A stretch of 64,000 nt of DNA, from positions 1 to 64,000 of the forward strand of contig CASFID010000059.1 in assembly GCA_949294665.1 (NCBI GenBank), written 5' to 3'. Within the stretch, counting starts at the first letter, position 1, and the number at the start of each line of letters is the position of its first letter. The notes below the pieces were generated by a model that was not told where the DNA came from, did no database searches, and saw nothing but the letters and a program-made list of their open reading frames with translations. This document shows positions 16,107-25,224 of this stretch, piece by piece. This DNA comes from an uncultured Eubacteriales bacterium (GTDB lineage Bacteria; Bacillota; Clostridia; Lachnospirales; Lachnospiraceae). Made by a program: the position numbers and the translations under genes.

Positions 16107-16186
16107 AGAATTATTATCAAAATAAAGCAGAAACAGCGGTTGGTCAGACGGCTGTTTATTCATGCTGTTAGGAAAGGAAGATAAGA

Positions 16187-17506
16187 ATGGGACTTCTGAC
16201 ATTTAAGGGCGGTATCCATCCGGATGATGGAAAACGTTTTTCTAAAGATCAGGCGATCCGCACAGTCATGCCTAAGGGTGATCTTGTGTATCCCCTTTCA
16301 CAACATATCGGCGCTCCCGCCAATCCTGTTGTGAAAAAAGGTGACCATGTCCTCAAGGGCCAGGTCATAGCCGAAGCCGGCGGATTTGTCTCTGCCCCGG
16401 TGCACGCATCAGTCTCCGGTACGGTAAAGGGGCTGGAGAACCGTTTTAATCCCGTCGGATCAAAGGTAGAGTGTATCGTGATCGAGAACGACGGCAAGTA
16501 TGAAGAAACAGAGTATGCTCCTGTAAAACCTCTTGAGGATATGTCGCGTGACGAGATCCTGGCGAGGATCGGAGACGCAGGCATTGTGGGAATGGGCGGA
16601 GCCGGATTCCCGACAAAGGTAAAACTCTCTCCGAAAGAGCCTGACAAGATCGAGTATATCATTGCAAACTGTGCAGAGTGTGAGCCTTATATTACAGCAG
16701 ATTACAGAAGGATGCTGGAGAATACGAAAGAACTCGTAAGCGGAATGAAGGTTATATTATCTCTTTTTCCGAATGCAAAGGGCTACTTTGCGGTTGAGGA
16801 CAATAAGAAAGACTGCGCAGAGAAGATCAGAGAGGCCATTGCAGATGAACCGAGGATGGATGTGAAACTTCTGATGACAAAATATCCGCAGGGCGCAGAA
16901 CGGCAGCTTATATATGCCGTGACAAAGCGCGCCATCAATTCTTCCATGCTTCCGGCAGATGCGGGATGCATCGTTGACAATGTGGAGACGATGATCGGAA
17001 TACATACTGCCGTGATCGAGGGGAAACCTCTCATGGAACGGGTTGTGACGGTAAGCGGAGAGGCGGTGGCCAGCCCCGGAAACTTCAAAGTGCTCCTTGG
17101 CACAGACCACCGGGAACTGATCGAGGAAGCGGGGGGCTTTACAGAGAGACCTGAGAAACTTATATCCGGCGGTCCTATGATGGGCTTTGCCATGGTGACG
17201 CCCGAGGCTCCTGTGACGAAGACGTCTTCTTCCATCCTGGCGTTTAAAAAGGACGCCGTCGCTGCGGCCAGAGAGACTGCGTGCATCAACTGCGGCAGAT
17301 GCGTAGAAGTCTGTCCGAGCCGGATCGTTCCGTCCAGACTCGCGGATCTTGCACAGAGACATGACGAAGATGCATTTGTTGATATGCACGGGCTTGAATG
17401 TGTGGAATGCGGCTCCTGCAGTTACGTATGTCCTGCAAAGAGACCGCTGAAACAGGCAATCGGCTCCATGCGGAAGACGGCCCTTGCAAATAAGAGGAAA
17501 AAGTAA
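16187..17506 (+). CDS. rnfC: Rnf electron transport complex subunit C
   Basis: 439 residues. RnfC is the peripheral NADH-oxidising subunit of the ferredoxin:NAD+ oxidoreductase that pumps Na+ or H+ in anaerobes. The N-terminal GGIHPDDGK and the glycine-rich GIVGMGGAGFPTKVKL (FMN/NADH site) are present, and two [4Fe-4S] motifs lie near the C-terminus: CINCGRCVEVCP and CVECGSCSYVCP. First gene of rnfCDGEAB, the common clostridial order. GGAAAGGAAG precedes the ATG. Confidence 0.97.
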   Translation: MGLLTFKGGIHPDDGKRFSKDQAIRTVMPKGDLVYPLSQHIGAPANPVVKKGDHVLKGQVIAEAGGFVSAPVHASVSGTVKGLENRFNPVGSKVECIVIENDGKYEETEYAPVKPLEDMSRDEILARIGDAGIVGMGGAGFPTKVKLSPKEPDKIEYIIANCAECEPYITADYRRMLENTKELVSGMKVILSLFPNAKGYFAVEDNKKDCAEKIREAIADEPRMDVKLLMTKYPQGAERQLIYAVTKRAINSSMLPADAGCIVDNVETMIGIHTAVIEGKPLMERVVTVSGEAVASPGNFKVLLGTDHRELIEEAGGFTERPEKLISGGPMMGFAMVTPEAPVTKTSSSILAFKKDAVAAARETACINCGRCVEVCPSRIVPSRLADLAQRHDEDAFVDMHGLECVECGSCSYVCPAKRPLKQAIGSMRKTALANKRKK

Positions 17507-17522
17507 GAGAGGTGAGAGGGAA

Positions 17523-18455
17523 TTGAACGAGAAATATAATGTATCATCATCGCCGCATATCCGTGACAGGATCAAGAGCAGCAACATCATGCTCATGGTA
17601 TTGATCGGACTTCTTCCTGCAACTGTATTCGGGATCTGGAACTTCCGTCATGAGAATGCGTGGATCCTTGTAGTCGTAACGACTGCAGCGGCTGTATTAT
17701 CTGAGTATATCTATGAGAAACTGATGCTCAGACCGGTAACGATAAACGATCTGAGCGCGGCTGTAACAGGACTTCTGCTCGCGCTGAATCTTCCCCCTAC
17801 GCTGCCGTGGTGGATGGGAGTGGTCGGCGCAGTTTTCGCGATCGTTGTCGTCAAGCAGCTTTTCGGCGGATTGGGGCAGAACTTTATGAACCCCGCGCTT
17901 GCCGCCCGCTGTTTCCTGCTTATCAGCTTTACAGGACAGATGACATATTTCGTGTACGACGGAGTGACGGGAGCTACGCCTCTGGCTGACCTGAAAGCAG
18001 GCGAGGCCGTCAATACGATGGATATGCTGCTCGGGAATATACGGGGGACGATCGGAGAGACATCTGTCATCGCTATCATTATCGGAGCCATGTTCCTCAT
18101 CCTGATGGGAGTGATCGATCTTCGGATTCCGGGTTCCTATATCGTATCTTTTGTCGTGTTCATCGTGCTCTTCGGCGGTCATGGATTCGATCCGCAGTAT
18201 ATCACTGCGCATCTGTGCGGCGGAGGACTGATGCTTGGCGCCTGGTTTATGGCGACGGACTATGTGACATCGCCGATCACAAGCAGCGGCAAGATCATAT
18301 ATGGAATATGCATGGGACTCCTGACCGGTCTGTTCCGGCTCTTCGGAGGTTCCGCGGAGGGCGTCTCCTATGCGATCATTATCAGTAACCTTTTAGTTCC
18401 GCTGATCGAAAAGGTTACTCTTCCAAAACCATTCGGCAAAGGAGGAGAGAAGTGA
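17523..18455 (+). CDS. rnfD: Rnf electron transport complex subunit D
   Basis: 310 residues, an integral membrane subunit with about eight to ten hydrophobic segments. FMN is attached to a threonine in the S/T-GAT type motif, seen here as DGVTGATPL. The NPALAARC segment is also conserved. The start is a TTG at 17523, sixteen bases after rnfC, with GAGAGGTGAGAGGG upstream. Another TTG at 17484 would lie inside rnfC without a ribosome site. Stop and next start overlap as TGATG. Confidence 0.95.
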   Translation: MNEKYNVSSSPHIRDRIKSSNIMLMVLIGLLPATVFGIWNFRHENAWILVVVTTAAAVLSEYIYEKLMLRPVTINDLSAAVTGLLLALNLPPTLPWWMGVVGAVFAIVVVKQLFGGLGQNFMNPALAARCFLLISFTGQMTYFVYDGVTGATPLADLKAGEAVNTMDMLLGNIRGTIGETSVIAIIIGAMFLILMGVIDLRIPGSYIVSFVVFIVLFGGHGFDPQYITAHLCGGGLMLGAWFMATDYVTSPITSSGKIIYGICMGLLTGLFRLFGGSAEGVSYAIIISNLLVPLIEKVTLPKPFGKGGEK

Positions 18456-19069
18456 TGAATAAGATTATCAAGAATACATTGATCCTCACGGCGATCACTG
18501 TCGTGTCCGGGCTTCTCCTCGGTATTGTATACGATATTACGAAAGAGCCGATCGCCCGGGCGCAGGAGAATACGAGACAGGAAGCCTACCGTGCAGTCCT
18601 CTCGGATGCATCCGCATTTGAGGAGATTTCTGATTTTGATGCGGCCGGTGCTCAGGCGCTTCTCGACGAGAACGGCTACACTTCCGATGAGATCACGGAA
18701 GTTGTCGCCGGAACAGATGACTCCGGGGAGACGATCGGATATGTCATCAATGTGACATCTCATGAAGCGTACGACGGCGACCTTGAACTCTCTGTCGGAA
18801 TTGCATCCGACGGCACGGTAAAGGGTATTGAGATGCTCTCTATCTCAGAGACAGCCGGTCTGGGTATGAAAGCCGATGAAGATGATTTTAAAGACCAGTT
18901 CAAGGATAAGAATGTGGAGAGTTTTTCCTATACAAAGACAGGAGAGGACGGAGATAATATGATCGACGCGATCAGCGGCGCCACTATCACTACCAACTCG
19001 GTAACGAACGCAGTGAACTCCGCTCTTGTGTATTATCAGAATGAATTAGGAGGCGGTGTCGATGAATAG
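18455..19069 (+). CDS. rnfG: Rnf electron transport complex subunit G
   Basis: 204 residues. One N-terminal membrane segment (about 7-27) and an outer-face flavin domain. The covalent FMN acceptor is the threonine of ISGATITT near residue 175. AAAGGAGGAG upstream supports the ATG at 18455, overlapping rnfD by one base. The flavin would be attached by the ApbE encoded convergently at 21325-22353. Confidence 0.96.
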   Translation: MNKIIKNTLILTAITVVSGLLLGIVYDITKEPIARAQENTRQEAYRAVLSDASAFEEISDFDAAGAQALLDENGYTSDEITEVVAGTDDSGETIGYVINVTSHEAYDGDLELSVGIASDGTVKGIEMLSISETAGLGMKADEDDFKDQFKDKNVESFSYTKTGEDGDNMIDAISGATITTNSVTNAVNSALVYYQNELGGGVDE

Positions 19070-19832
19070 GTGTATTGAACGTATCTTTAATGGACTTGTA
19101 AAAGAAAATCCGACCTTTGTCCTCATGCTTGGTATGTGTCCGACTCTGGCCGTCACAACATCCGCCATCAACGGTATCGGTATGGGACTGTCCACGACGG
19201 CTGTGCTCATTATGTCCAATATGCTCATCGCCATGCTCAGAAAGATCATTCCGGATTCTGTCAGGATGCCGGCGTTCATCGTTGTCGTGGCGTCTTTCGT
19301 GACGATCGTGGATTTCCTTCTGGAAGGTTTTGTTCCGAGTCTGTATGATTCTCTCGGCCTTTACATTCCGCTGATCGTGGTAAACTGCATTATCCTGGGA
19401 CGTGCGGAGAGTTACGCTTCCAAGAATCCCGTGCTCCCGTCTATCTTCGACGGCGTCGGCATGGGACTGGGCTTCACCGTTGGTCTTACATGCATCGGTA
19501 TTGTGAGAGAACTGATCGGTGCAGGACAGATATTCGGCATGCAGGTGATGCCGGATTCCTATGTTCCGTTCGCCATCTTTGTTCAGGCTCCTGGCGCATT
19601 TCTTGTGCTTGCATGTCTTGTGGCGATCCAGAACAAAGTAAAAAAGAACCTTGCAAAGAAAGGAAAGGAAGTTCCGAAATCTTCCGGCTGCGCGGATGGA
19701 TGCGCATCATGTTCGAGCCGCGGCGTATGCGGCGGTCATCTTGTCGAATATGCGTCGGATAAGGTTGCAGATAAGAACGAAGCGGCAGAAAATACAGCGG
19801 CCGCTGACAAAAAAGAACAGGAGGGGACATAA
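19062..19832 (+). CDS. rnfE: Rnf electron transport complex subunit E with Cys-rich tail
   Basis: 256 residues. The first 200 or so form the conserved RnfE membrane domain with six hydrophobic segments (NPTFVLMLGMCPTLAVTT near the start), one half of the RnfA/E pair. After the last helix and a lysine-rich stretch comes an extra tail of about 50 residues with four cysteines close together, CADGCASCSSRGVC (C-x3-C-x2-C-x5-C), then a charged Ala/Glu/Lys end. The tail is absent from the enterobacterial subunit and could bind a metal or Fe-S cluster. AGGAGG at 19048-19053 fixes the ATG at 19062; it overlaps rnfG by eight bases. Confidence 0.94.
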   Translation: MNRCIERIFNGLVKENPTFVLMLGMCPTLAVTTSAINGIGMGLSTTAVLIMSNMLIAMLRKIIPDSVRMPAFIVVVASFVTIVDFLLEGFVPSLYDSLGLYIPLIVVNCIILGRAESYASKNPVLPSIFDGVGMGLGFTVGLTCIGIVRELIGAGQIFGMQVMPDSYVPFAIFVQAPGAFLVLACLVAIQNKVKKNLAKKGKEVPKSSGCADGCASCSSRGVCGGHLVEYASDKVADKNEAAENTAAADKKEQEGT

Positions 19833-20423
19833 ATGCAGGAATTAATTTTGATCGCAGTAGGTACTGCGTTTGTAAACAATGTTGTACTCAGTCAGTTCCT
19901 CGGGATCTGTCCGTTCCTCGGCGTTTCCAAGAATGTCAAGACTGCGGCCGGCATGGGCGGCGCGGTGGTATTCGTCATCACGATCGCATCGTTTGTGACA
20001 GGACTGATATATAAATATATACTTGGCAATCCAAATATTATGGGAGGCGAACTTGAATACCTGAATACGATCGTATTCATTCTTGTGATCGCGGCTCTCG
20101 TGCAGTTTGTCGAGATGTTCCTGAAGAAATCGATGCAGTCGCTCTACAATGCGCTCGGCGTATATCTGCCGCTTATCACGACAAACTGTGCGGTGCTCGG
20201 AGTCGCCCTGACAAACGTAGAGCAGGGATATGGTCTGCTGACAGGCGTTGTAAACGGTTTTGCCACCGCCGCAGGTTTCCTTGTTGCCATTGTGCTCATG
20301 GCCGGGATACGTGAGAAGACGGAAAATAACAATGTGCCCGAGGCTTTCAAAGGGACGCCGATCGTACTTGTAACGGCGGGACTGATGGCGATCGCATTCT
20401 ACGGATTTTCAGGCTTGATATAG
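19833..20423 (+). CDS. rnfA: Rnf electron transport complex subunit A
   Basis: 196 residues, a six-helix membrane protein homologous to RnfE in inverted topology. The conserved ends are VNNVVLSQFLGICPFLGVSK and the TTNCAVLG segment; the cysteines in these helices ligate the intramembrane [2Fe-2S] centre in solved Rnf/Nqr structures. The ATG directly follows the rnfE stop, and GGAGGGG lies seven bases upstream inside rnfE. Confidence 0.97.
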   Translation: MQELILIAVGTAFVNNVVLSQFLGICPFLGVSKNVKTAAGMGGAVVFVITIASFVTGLIYKYILGNPNIMGGELEYLNTIVFILVIAALVQFVEMFLKKSMQSLYNALGVYLPLITTNCAVLGVALTNVEQGYGLLTGVVNGFATAAGFLVAIVLMAGIREKTENNNVPEAFKGTPIVLVTAGLMAIAFYGFSGLI

Positions 20424-20436
20424 GAGGGAAGATGAT

Positions 20437-21231
20437 ATGGATATAACTGGTATTATTTTGGCTGTCGTCATCGTGGGCGGCACTGGTCTGTTTATCGGCG
20501 TCTTCCTTGGTATCTCCGGGAAAAAGTTTGCTGTCGAGACAGACGAGAGAGAAGACGCTATCCTGGAAGTTCTGCCGGGTAATAACTGCGGCGGCTGCGG
20601 ATATGCGGGCTGTTCCGGTCTTGCGGCTGCGATCGTGGCCGGCGAGGCAGAGGTAAGCGGCTGTCCTGTCGGAGGTGCGCCGGTAGCGGAGAAGATCGGC
20701 GAGATCATGGGTGTGGATGCCTCTGCGCAGGAGAGAAAAGTCGCTTTTGTAAAGTGCGGAGGCACATGCGAGAAGGCAGAGACTGAATATGAATATTTTG
20801 GAATAAAAGATTGTATCATGGCGAGCCAGATGCAGGACGGAGGGGCGAAGGGCTGCGCCTACGGCTGCCTCGGCTACGGATCCTGCGTTGCGGCATGTCC
20901 GTTTGACGCGATACATATTACAGACGGCATTGCTGTTGTAGACAAGGAGGCGTGCAAGGCATGCGGCAAGTGTGTCAGCGCCTGTCCGAAACATCTGATC
21001 GAACTGATCCCATATAAACAACGGACATTTGTACAGTGTAATTCCAACGAAAAAGGGAAAGCGCTCATGGACGTCTGCCAGGTGGGATGTATCGGATGCC
21101 GGCTCTGTGAGAGAAACTGTGAAGCAGGAGCCATTACAGTCAACAACTTCCTCGCGCATATTGATGCAGACAAATGTACGAACTGCGGTGTGTGCGCGGA
21201 GAAATGTCCAAGGAAGATCATTAAGATCTGA
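20437..21231 (+). CDS. rnfB: Rnf electron transport complex subunit B (ferredoxin-type)
   Basis: 264 residues. A single N-terminal membrane helix, then an Fe-S domain (NNCGGCGYAGCSGLA plus a distant SGCP), and further ferredoxin-type clusters: CAYGCLGYGSCVAACP, CKACGKCVSACP, GCIGCRLCERNC and CTNCGVCAEKCP. RnfB takes electrons from reduced ferredoxin. Many more clusters than in proteobacterial RnfB, as is usual for clostridial forms. Last gene of the operon, with a hairpin 53 bases beyond the stop. Confidence 0.97.
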   Translation: MDITGIILAVVIVGGTGLFIGVFLGISGKKFAVETDEREDAILEVLPGNNCGGCGYAGCSGLAAAIVAGEAEVSGCPVGGAPVAEKIGEIMGVDASAQERKVAFVKCGGTCEKAETEYEYFGIKDCIMASQMQDGGAKGCAYGCLGYGSCVAACPFDAIHITDGIAVVDKEACKACGKCVSACPKHLIELIPYKQRTFVQCNSNEKGKALMDVCQVGCIGCRLCERNCEAGAITVNNFLAHIDADKCTNCGVCAEKCPRKIIKI

Positions 21232-21284
21232 CTCTTTCTTCCAGAGGACGATAAAGAGAAATGATTTCGTATTAATTTTACAGA

Positions 21285-21321
21285 AAGCAGGTACTGCGTG
21301 GATTTCCGGCAGTACCTGCTT
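21285..21321. terminator. Hairpin between convergent rnfB and apbE
   Basis: AAGCAGGTACTGC (21285-21297) and GCAGTACCTGCTT (21309-21321) form a perfect 13-bp stem with an 11-base loop. T-runs on both sides are short, so it is a moderate terminator that may serve both strands. Confidence 0.7.
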
Positions 21322-21324
21322 CGT

Positions 21325-22353
21325 TTAGCGGACCGTCTCCAGAGGGATCTGCTCGCTGCTGATATGGATCTCACCGTCTTTTGTGACAAATATGGCTTCT
21401 GTGTCGTCCAGGCTTTGGATCAGTTCGAGTCCGTCTTCCAGTCCGAGCGCAAAACAGGTTGTGCTCAGTGCGTCGCCGTCCACCGATTCATCGGACAGAA
21501 TCGTCACCTGATCGAGATCATTCTGGATGGGATAACCGGTATTCGGATCAAGGATATGATGATAGATTATTCCGTCTTTCTCAAAGTATCTCTCATAATC
21601 CCCGGAGGTTACTACAGACCGGTCATTTACAGATACTACGGCCATTACGGTTCCCGTATCTGCAAAAGGTTCCTGCAGACCGATCCGGAAATTACTGCCG
21701 TCGGTCCGTCCGCCAAGAGCGAGCATATTTCCCCCAAGATCGATCAGCGCGTGCTCCACACCTTCACTCTTTAGATAATCTTTCAGTCTGTCGGCGATAT
21801 ATCCTTTCGCTATGCCTCCAAGGTCGATCTTTGCCCCGGGATCCGTGAGGGTGACCGTAGTACCTTCTACCCGGATACAGCGGTAGTCGATGTGAGAGAC
21901 TGCTTCTTCCAGAGCTTTGGGATCCGGCAGTTCTTTCCTGTCATTGTCCGTGAAGTCCCAGAGACTGCTGGCGGAAGCGATCGTAATATCAAAGAGGCCT
22001 CCGGAAATGTCTCCATATTCTATTCCTTTTTCGATCAGTTCTGCTGTCTCCCGGGAGACAGACACAGGAGCTCCGCCGGCCTGATTGATCCTGGATATTT
22101 CACTTGTCTCTATGGTTGCACTCAGTAGGCCCTCGTAATACTCGCAAAGTTCCTGACAGTGTTCCATTACTTCTTCGGAAGTTCCCCATGCTTCGATCTG
22201 AACTACCGTGTCGAAATACATTCCGCTCATGGTCAAAGAATCATTTTTCGCCGGAGTGGAACAGCCTGCCAATAAGACGGTAAATGCGGCGGTGAGAACG
22301 GCGGCTGCTTTTTTCCGTCTATAATGTGTCATGTCCGAATTAATCTTTTTCAA
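21325..22353 (-). CDS. apbE: FAD:protein FMN transferase (ApbE), lipoprotein
   Basis: 342 residues. Transfers FMN from FAD to threonines of target flavoproteins on the outer face of the membrane. A lipobox LLAGC ends the signal peptide at about residue 30. Family motifs: GMYFDTVVQI, DLGGIAKGYIADRL, DLGGN, and HHILDPNTGYP with the Mg-binding region GDALSTTCFALG. Targets are almost certainly RnfD and RnfG next door. The start is a TTG at 22353 because AAAGGAG lies just upstream; the ATG at 22332 has no ribosome site. Expressed from its own promoter at 22396-22424. Confidence 0.95.
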   Translation of the reverse strand: MKKINSDMTHYRRKKAAAVLTAAFTVLLAGCSTPAKNDSLTMSGMYFDTVVQIEAWGTSEEVMEHCQELCEYYEGLLSATIETSEISRINQAGGAPVSVSRETAELIEKGIEYGDISGGLFDITIASASSLWDFTDNDRKELPDPKALEEAVSHIDYRCIRVEGTTVTLTDPGAKIDLGGIAKGYIADRLKDYLKSEGVEHALIDLGGNMLALGGRTDGSNFRIGLQEPFADTGTVMAVVSVNDRSVVTSGDYERYFEKDGIIYHHILDPNTGYPIQNDLDQVTILSDESVDGDALSTTCFALGLEDGLELIQSLDDTEAIFVTKDGEIHISSEQIPLETVR

Positions 22354-22395
22354 ATGTATTCTCCTTTGCTTGTCCTATTTCTGGCATATGTGGTC

Positions 22396-22424
22396 ATTAT
22401 AACCGATTTTTCTGCGCAGGACAA
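22396..22424 (-). promoter_or_regulatory. Sigma-A-type promoter for apbE
   Basis: On the minus strand: TTGTCC (22424-22419), a 17-base spacer, TATAAT (22401-22396), 42 bases before the TTG start. Confidence 0.8.
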
Positions 22425-22442
22425 CGAACAACGGCATTGAGA

Positions 22443-22471
22443 TTGCATAATAAAAGACGGTGTGCTATGAT
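22443..22471 (+). promoter_or_regulatory. Sigma-A-type promoter for the NusG-II and Gx genes
   Basis: TTGCAT (22443-22448), a 17-base spacer, TATGAT (22466-22471), 45 bases before the ATG at 22517. It lies back to back with the apbE promoter. Confidence 0.75.
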
Positions 22472-22516
22472 ATCTTAGGTGAAGAGCCGGCTGTATCCGG
22501 CCGGAGGTGACTGAAT

Positions 22517-22873
22517 ATGAAGAGGAATGATCTGATACTTGCAGCGGGAGTGATACTTGCAGCGGCGGCTGTCTTTGCTTTCCAGTATTTCCGCCAGGAT
22601 GGCGGGGACGGGCTTGTGAAGATCACTGTTGGCGGAGAGATATTCGGTACATATGATCTCATGGAAGATCAGACGATAGATATCGATGATACGAACCGCC
22701 TTATTATAGAAGAAGGAAGTGCAAGGATGGACTGGGCGGACTGTCCGGATCAGGTCTGCGTACATCACCGGGCGGTCTCGCGTAAAGGGGAAAGCATTAT
22801 CTGCCTTCCCAATCAGGTTGTCGTATCGATCGAGAGCGGCAGGGAAAGCGGACTGGACGGGATCGCACAGTAG
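22517..22873 (+). CDS. NusG domain II-containing exported protein
   Basis: 118 residues. A hydrophobic N-terminal segment (about 6-24) acts as signal or anchor, followed by a small beta domain of the NusG_II type (ITVGGEIFGTYDLMED). Two cysteines in WADCPDQVCVHHRAV and one in IICLPN are typical of this clostridial family. Biochemical function unknown. Proteins of this family recur next to ApbE and Rnf genes, so a link to membrane flavin or electron-transfer chemistry is plausible but unproven. Confidence 0.82.
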   Translation: MKRNDLILAAGVILAAAAVFAFQYFRQDGGDGLVKITVGGEIFGTYDLMEDQTIDIDDTNRLIIEEGSARMDWADCPDQVCVHHRAVSRKGESIICLPNQVVVSIESGRESGLDGIAQ

Positions 22874-22894
22874 AGCAGCAGAGAGGAAAGAAGA

Positions 22895-23389
22895 TTGAGA
22901 AGCAGAGCAGGTTATTTTGGAGTATTTACAGCGCTGGCGCTGATCTTCAGTTATGTCGAAACGCTGGTTCCGATACAGTTTGGCGCTCCGGGGATCAAGC
23001 TCGGACTTGCAAACCTTGTCGTAGTGGTCGTGCTTTATAAGACGGGGTGGCGTGAGGCGCTTCTTCTCTCGGTTGTCAGGATCATTCTCGCAGGATTTCT
23101 TTTCGGCAGTCTGTTCAGCATCATATACAGTCTTGCCGGCGGGGGACTGAGTCTCGCCGTAATGGCGTTCCTTTCGAGAAATCAGAGATTCAGCACAGTC
23201 GGAGTCAGCATGGCCGGAGGCGTGTGCCACAACATCGGACAACTCGCTGTGGCAATGCTCGTTGTAGAGACATATCAGGTGGGATATTATCTGCCTGTTC
23301 TTCTTGTGTCGGGATTGATCACAGGCACTGTGATCGGCGTTCTGGCGGCGGAGATACTGAAGAGGATACAAGGGCTGCAGTTTAGATGA
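22895..23389 (+). CDS. Gx transporter family protein (heptaprenyl diphosphate synthase component I-like)
   Basis: 164 residues, almost wholly hydrophobic with five to six membrane segments. The sequence PGIKLGLANLVVVVVLYKTG is characteristic of the Hpre_diP_synt_I/Gx family, which resembles ECF-type S components. It starts with TTG at 22895 after AGAGAGGAAAG, 22 bases behind the NusG-II gene. The old name from isoprenoid synthesis is doubtful for an integral membrane protein; a small-molecule carrier is more likely. The substrate cannot be read from the sequence. Confidence 0.82.
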   Translation: MRSRAGYFGVFTALALIFSYVETLVPIQFGAPGIKLGLANLVVVVVLYKTGWREALLLSVVRIILAGFLFGSLFSIIYSLAGGGLSLAVMAFLSRNQRFSTVGVSMAGGVCHNIGQLAVAMLVVETYQVGYYLPVLLVSGLITGTVIGVLAAEILKRIQGLQFR

Positions 23390-23489
23390 TACGGTGTCTT
23401 CCTGGTGCGGCCCTGTCTGTGTAAAGACAGATAAGAAGCAGTAGAGGAAAATATATTAACAGCAAACAGAGAAGAAGGAAATGTAAGAT

Positions 23490-24098
23490 ATGATTTCATA
23501 TGTAAGAGGAAAACTTGCGGCTGTAGAGCCGGAGAAAGCAATCGTCGACGTCGGAGGAGTAGGGTACGGCGTATATATGCCGCAGCAGGCACTTTCTCTG
23601 CTGCCGCAGCCGGGAAATGAAGTGAAGCTGTACACATATCTCAATGTAAAGGAAGACGCTATGCAGCTCTTCGGTTTCCTTTCCAGGGACGATCTGGAAA
23701 TATTCAGACTGGTCATCGGCGTAAGCGGGATCGGACCGAAAGGCGGACTCAATATTCTTTCCGGCATGACGCCGGATGAGCTGCGCTTTGCGATCATGTC
23801 AGGGGATGCAAAAGCGATATCCGCAGCTCCCGGGATCGGCAAGAAGACAGCGGAGAAACTGATTGTGGAACTCCGTGACAAAGTGGATATCGGAGATGTT
23901 CTGGATCATGCTGCTCACGGCCCCGGGGAAGACGTCTATACGTCCGGGGCGGAAAGCGGGATGCAGGCCGAGGCGGTACAGGCTTTGGTCGCCCTCGGAT
24001 ACGGCAGTGCAGAAAGTCTCCGCGCAGTCAGGAAGACTTCGCCGGAATGCACTACAGTGGAAGATATGCTGAAAGAAGCGTTGACGTATCTCTACTAG
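23490..24098 (+). CDS. ruvA: Holliday junction branch migration protein RuvA
   Basis: 202 residues. Tetrameric DNA-binding partner of RuvB at Holliday junctions. The N-terminal OB fold starts MISYVRGKL and includes YLNVKEDAMQLFGF. The helix-hairpin-helix region has VSGIGPKGGLNILS and APGIGKKTAEKLIVELRDK, and the C-terminal three-helix domain ends in the window's EALTYLY. ruvB follows after 50 bases. Confidence 0.98.
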   Translation: MISYVRGKLAAVEPEKAIVDVGGVGYGVYMPQQALSLLPQPGNEVKLYTYLNVKEDAMQLFGFLSRDDLEIFRLVIGVSGIGPKGGLNILSGMTPDELRFAIMSGDAKAISAAPGIGKKTAEKLIVELRDKVDIGDVLDHAAHGPGEDVYTSGAESGMQAEAVQALVALGYGSAESLRAVRKTSPECTTVEDMLKEALTYLY

Positions 24099-24148
24099 CA
24101 TGACGGAGACAGGGAAAAGGAAAGCGAACAAGGAACGTAAGGTATAAC

Positions 24149-25159
24149 ATGGGAAAACGAATCATCACGACAGAAAATCTGGAAGAAGACATTAAGATAG
24201 AAAGCGAACTCCGGCCTCAGATGCTCTCAGACTATATCGGACAGGAGAAAGCAAAACAGACACTTTCCGTCTATATAGAGGCGGCCAAAGCGAGAGGGGA
24301 GGCGTTGGATCATGTCCTTTTCTATGGCCCGCCGGGACTGGGAAAGACAACTCTTGCCGGGATCATCGCCAATGAGATGGGCGTACATATGAAAGTCACG
24401 TCCGGCCCGGCGATCGAAAAGCCGGGGGAGATGGCTGCGATCCTTAACAGCCTGCAGGAACACGATGTGCTTTTCGTAGACGAGATCCACAGACTGAACC
24501 GACAGGTGGAAGAGGTCCTCTATCCTGCCATGGAAGATTATGCGATCGACATCATGATCGGAAAGGGAGCCGGTGCGCGTTCGATCCGTCTGAATCTGCC
24601 CAGATTTACACTTGTGGGGGCTACAACAAGAGCAGGTATGCTGACTGCGCCGCTCAGAGACCGTTTTGGAGTGGTGAACCGGCTCGAGTTCTATTCGGAC
24701 GAAGAACTGAAAACGATCATCCTTCGTTCTGCCAGAGTCCTTGATGTGGAGATAGAAGAGGAGGGGGCTCTCGAGCTTGCCAGACGCTCCAGAGGCACGC
24801 CCAGGCTTGCCAATCGCCTTCTGAAACGGGTTCGCGACTTCGCTCAGGTAAAGTATGATGGAAAGATCACGAAAAAGGTCGCCGACTACGCGCTTGATCT
24901 TCTCGATGTAGACAAATACGGTTTGGATCATATCGACAGGAGTATCCTTCTTACAATGATCCAGAAATTCCAGGGAGGCCCCGTGGGACTTGATACGCTT
25001 GCCGCGGCTGTCTCAGAAGATGCAGGCACACTTGAGGATGTGTATGAGCCGTATCTCCTTAAGAATGGTTTCATCCAGCGCACCCCCAGAGGGAGGGTGG
25101 TTACAGCCCTGGCATACAGTCACCTGGGTATTCCTGTATCAGACAGGGATGATCTGTGA
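24149..25159 (+). CDS. ruvB: Holliday junction branch migration helicase RuvB
   Basis: 336 residues, standard length. AAA+ motor driving branch migration. The Walker A is [11 protein letters not shown], Walker B FVDEIHRL, sensor 1 LVGATTRAG, and the arginine-finger region LRDRFG. The C-terminal winged helix holds [17 protein letters not shown]. Cotranscribed with ruvA. Confidence 0.98.
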   Translation: MGKRIITTENLEEDIKIESELRPQMLSDYIGQEKAKQTLSVYIEAAKARGEALDHVLFYGPPGLGKTTLAGIIANEMGVHMKVTSGPAIEKPGEMAAILNSLQEHDVLFVDEIHRLNRQVEEVLYPAMEDYAIDIMIGKGAGARSIRLNLPRFTLVGATTRAGMLTAPLRDRFGVVNRLEFYSDEELKTIILRSARVLDVEIEEEGALELARRSRGTPRLANRLLKRVRDFAQVKYDGKITKKVADYALDLLDVDKYGLDHIDRSILLTMIQKFQGGPVGLDTLAAAVSEDAGTLEDVYEPYLLKNGFIQRTPRGRVVTALAYSHLGIPVSDRDDL

Positions 25160-25167
25160 AAAAACAG

Positions 25168-25196
25168 TTGGTTTTTATTGGTAAATAGTTTATAAT
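25168..25196 (+). promoter_or_regulatory. Sigma-A-type promoter for zapA
   Basis: TTGGTT (25168-25173), a 17-base spacer, TATAAT (25191-25196), 29 bases before the ATG at 25225. Confidence 0.75.
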
Positions 25197-25224
25197 AAAC
25201 TGTAAGAAACACGAGGAGGATGCT

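Noticed and set aside
17484..17522. Upstream TTG start for rnfD inside rnfC
   Set aside because: No ribosome site before it, whereas the TTG at 17523 follows GAGAGGTGAGAGGG at a good distance.
22332..22353. ATG at 22332 as the apbE start
   Set aside because: No ribosome site; the TTG at 22353 has AAAGGAG upstream and leaves a normal lipoprotein signal.
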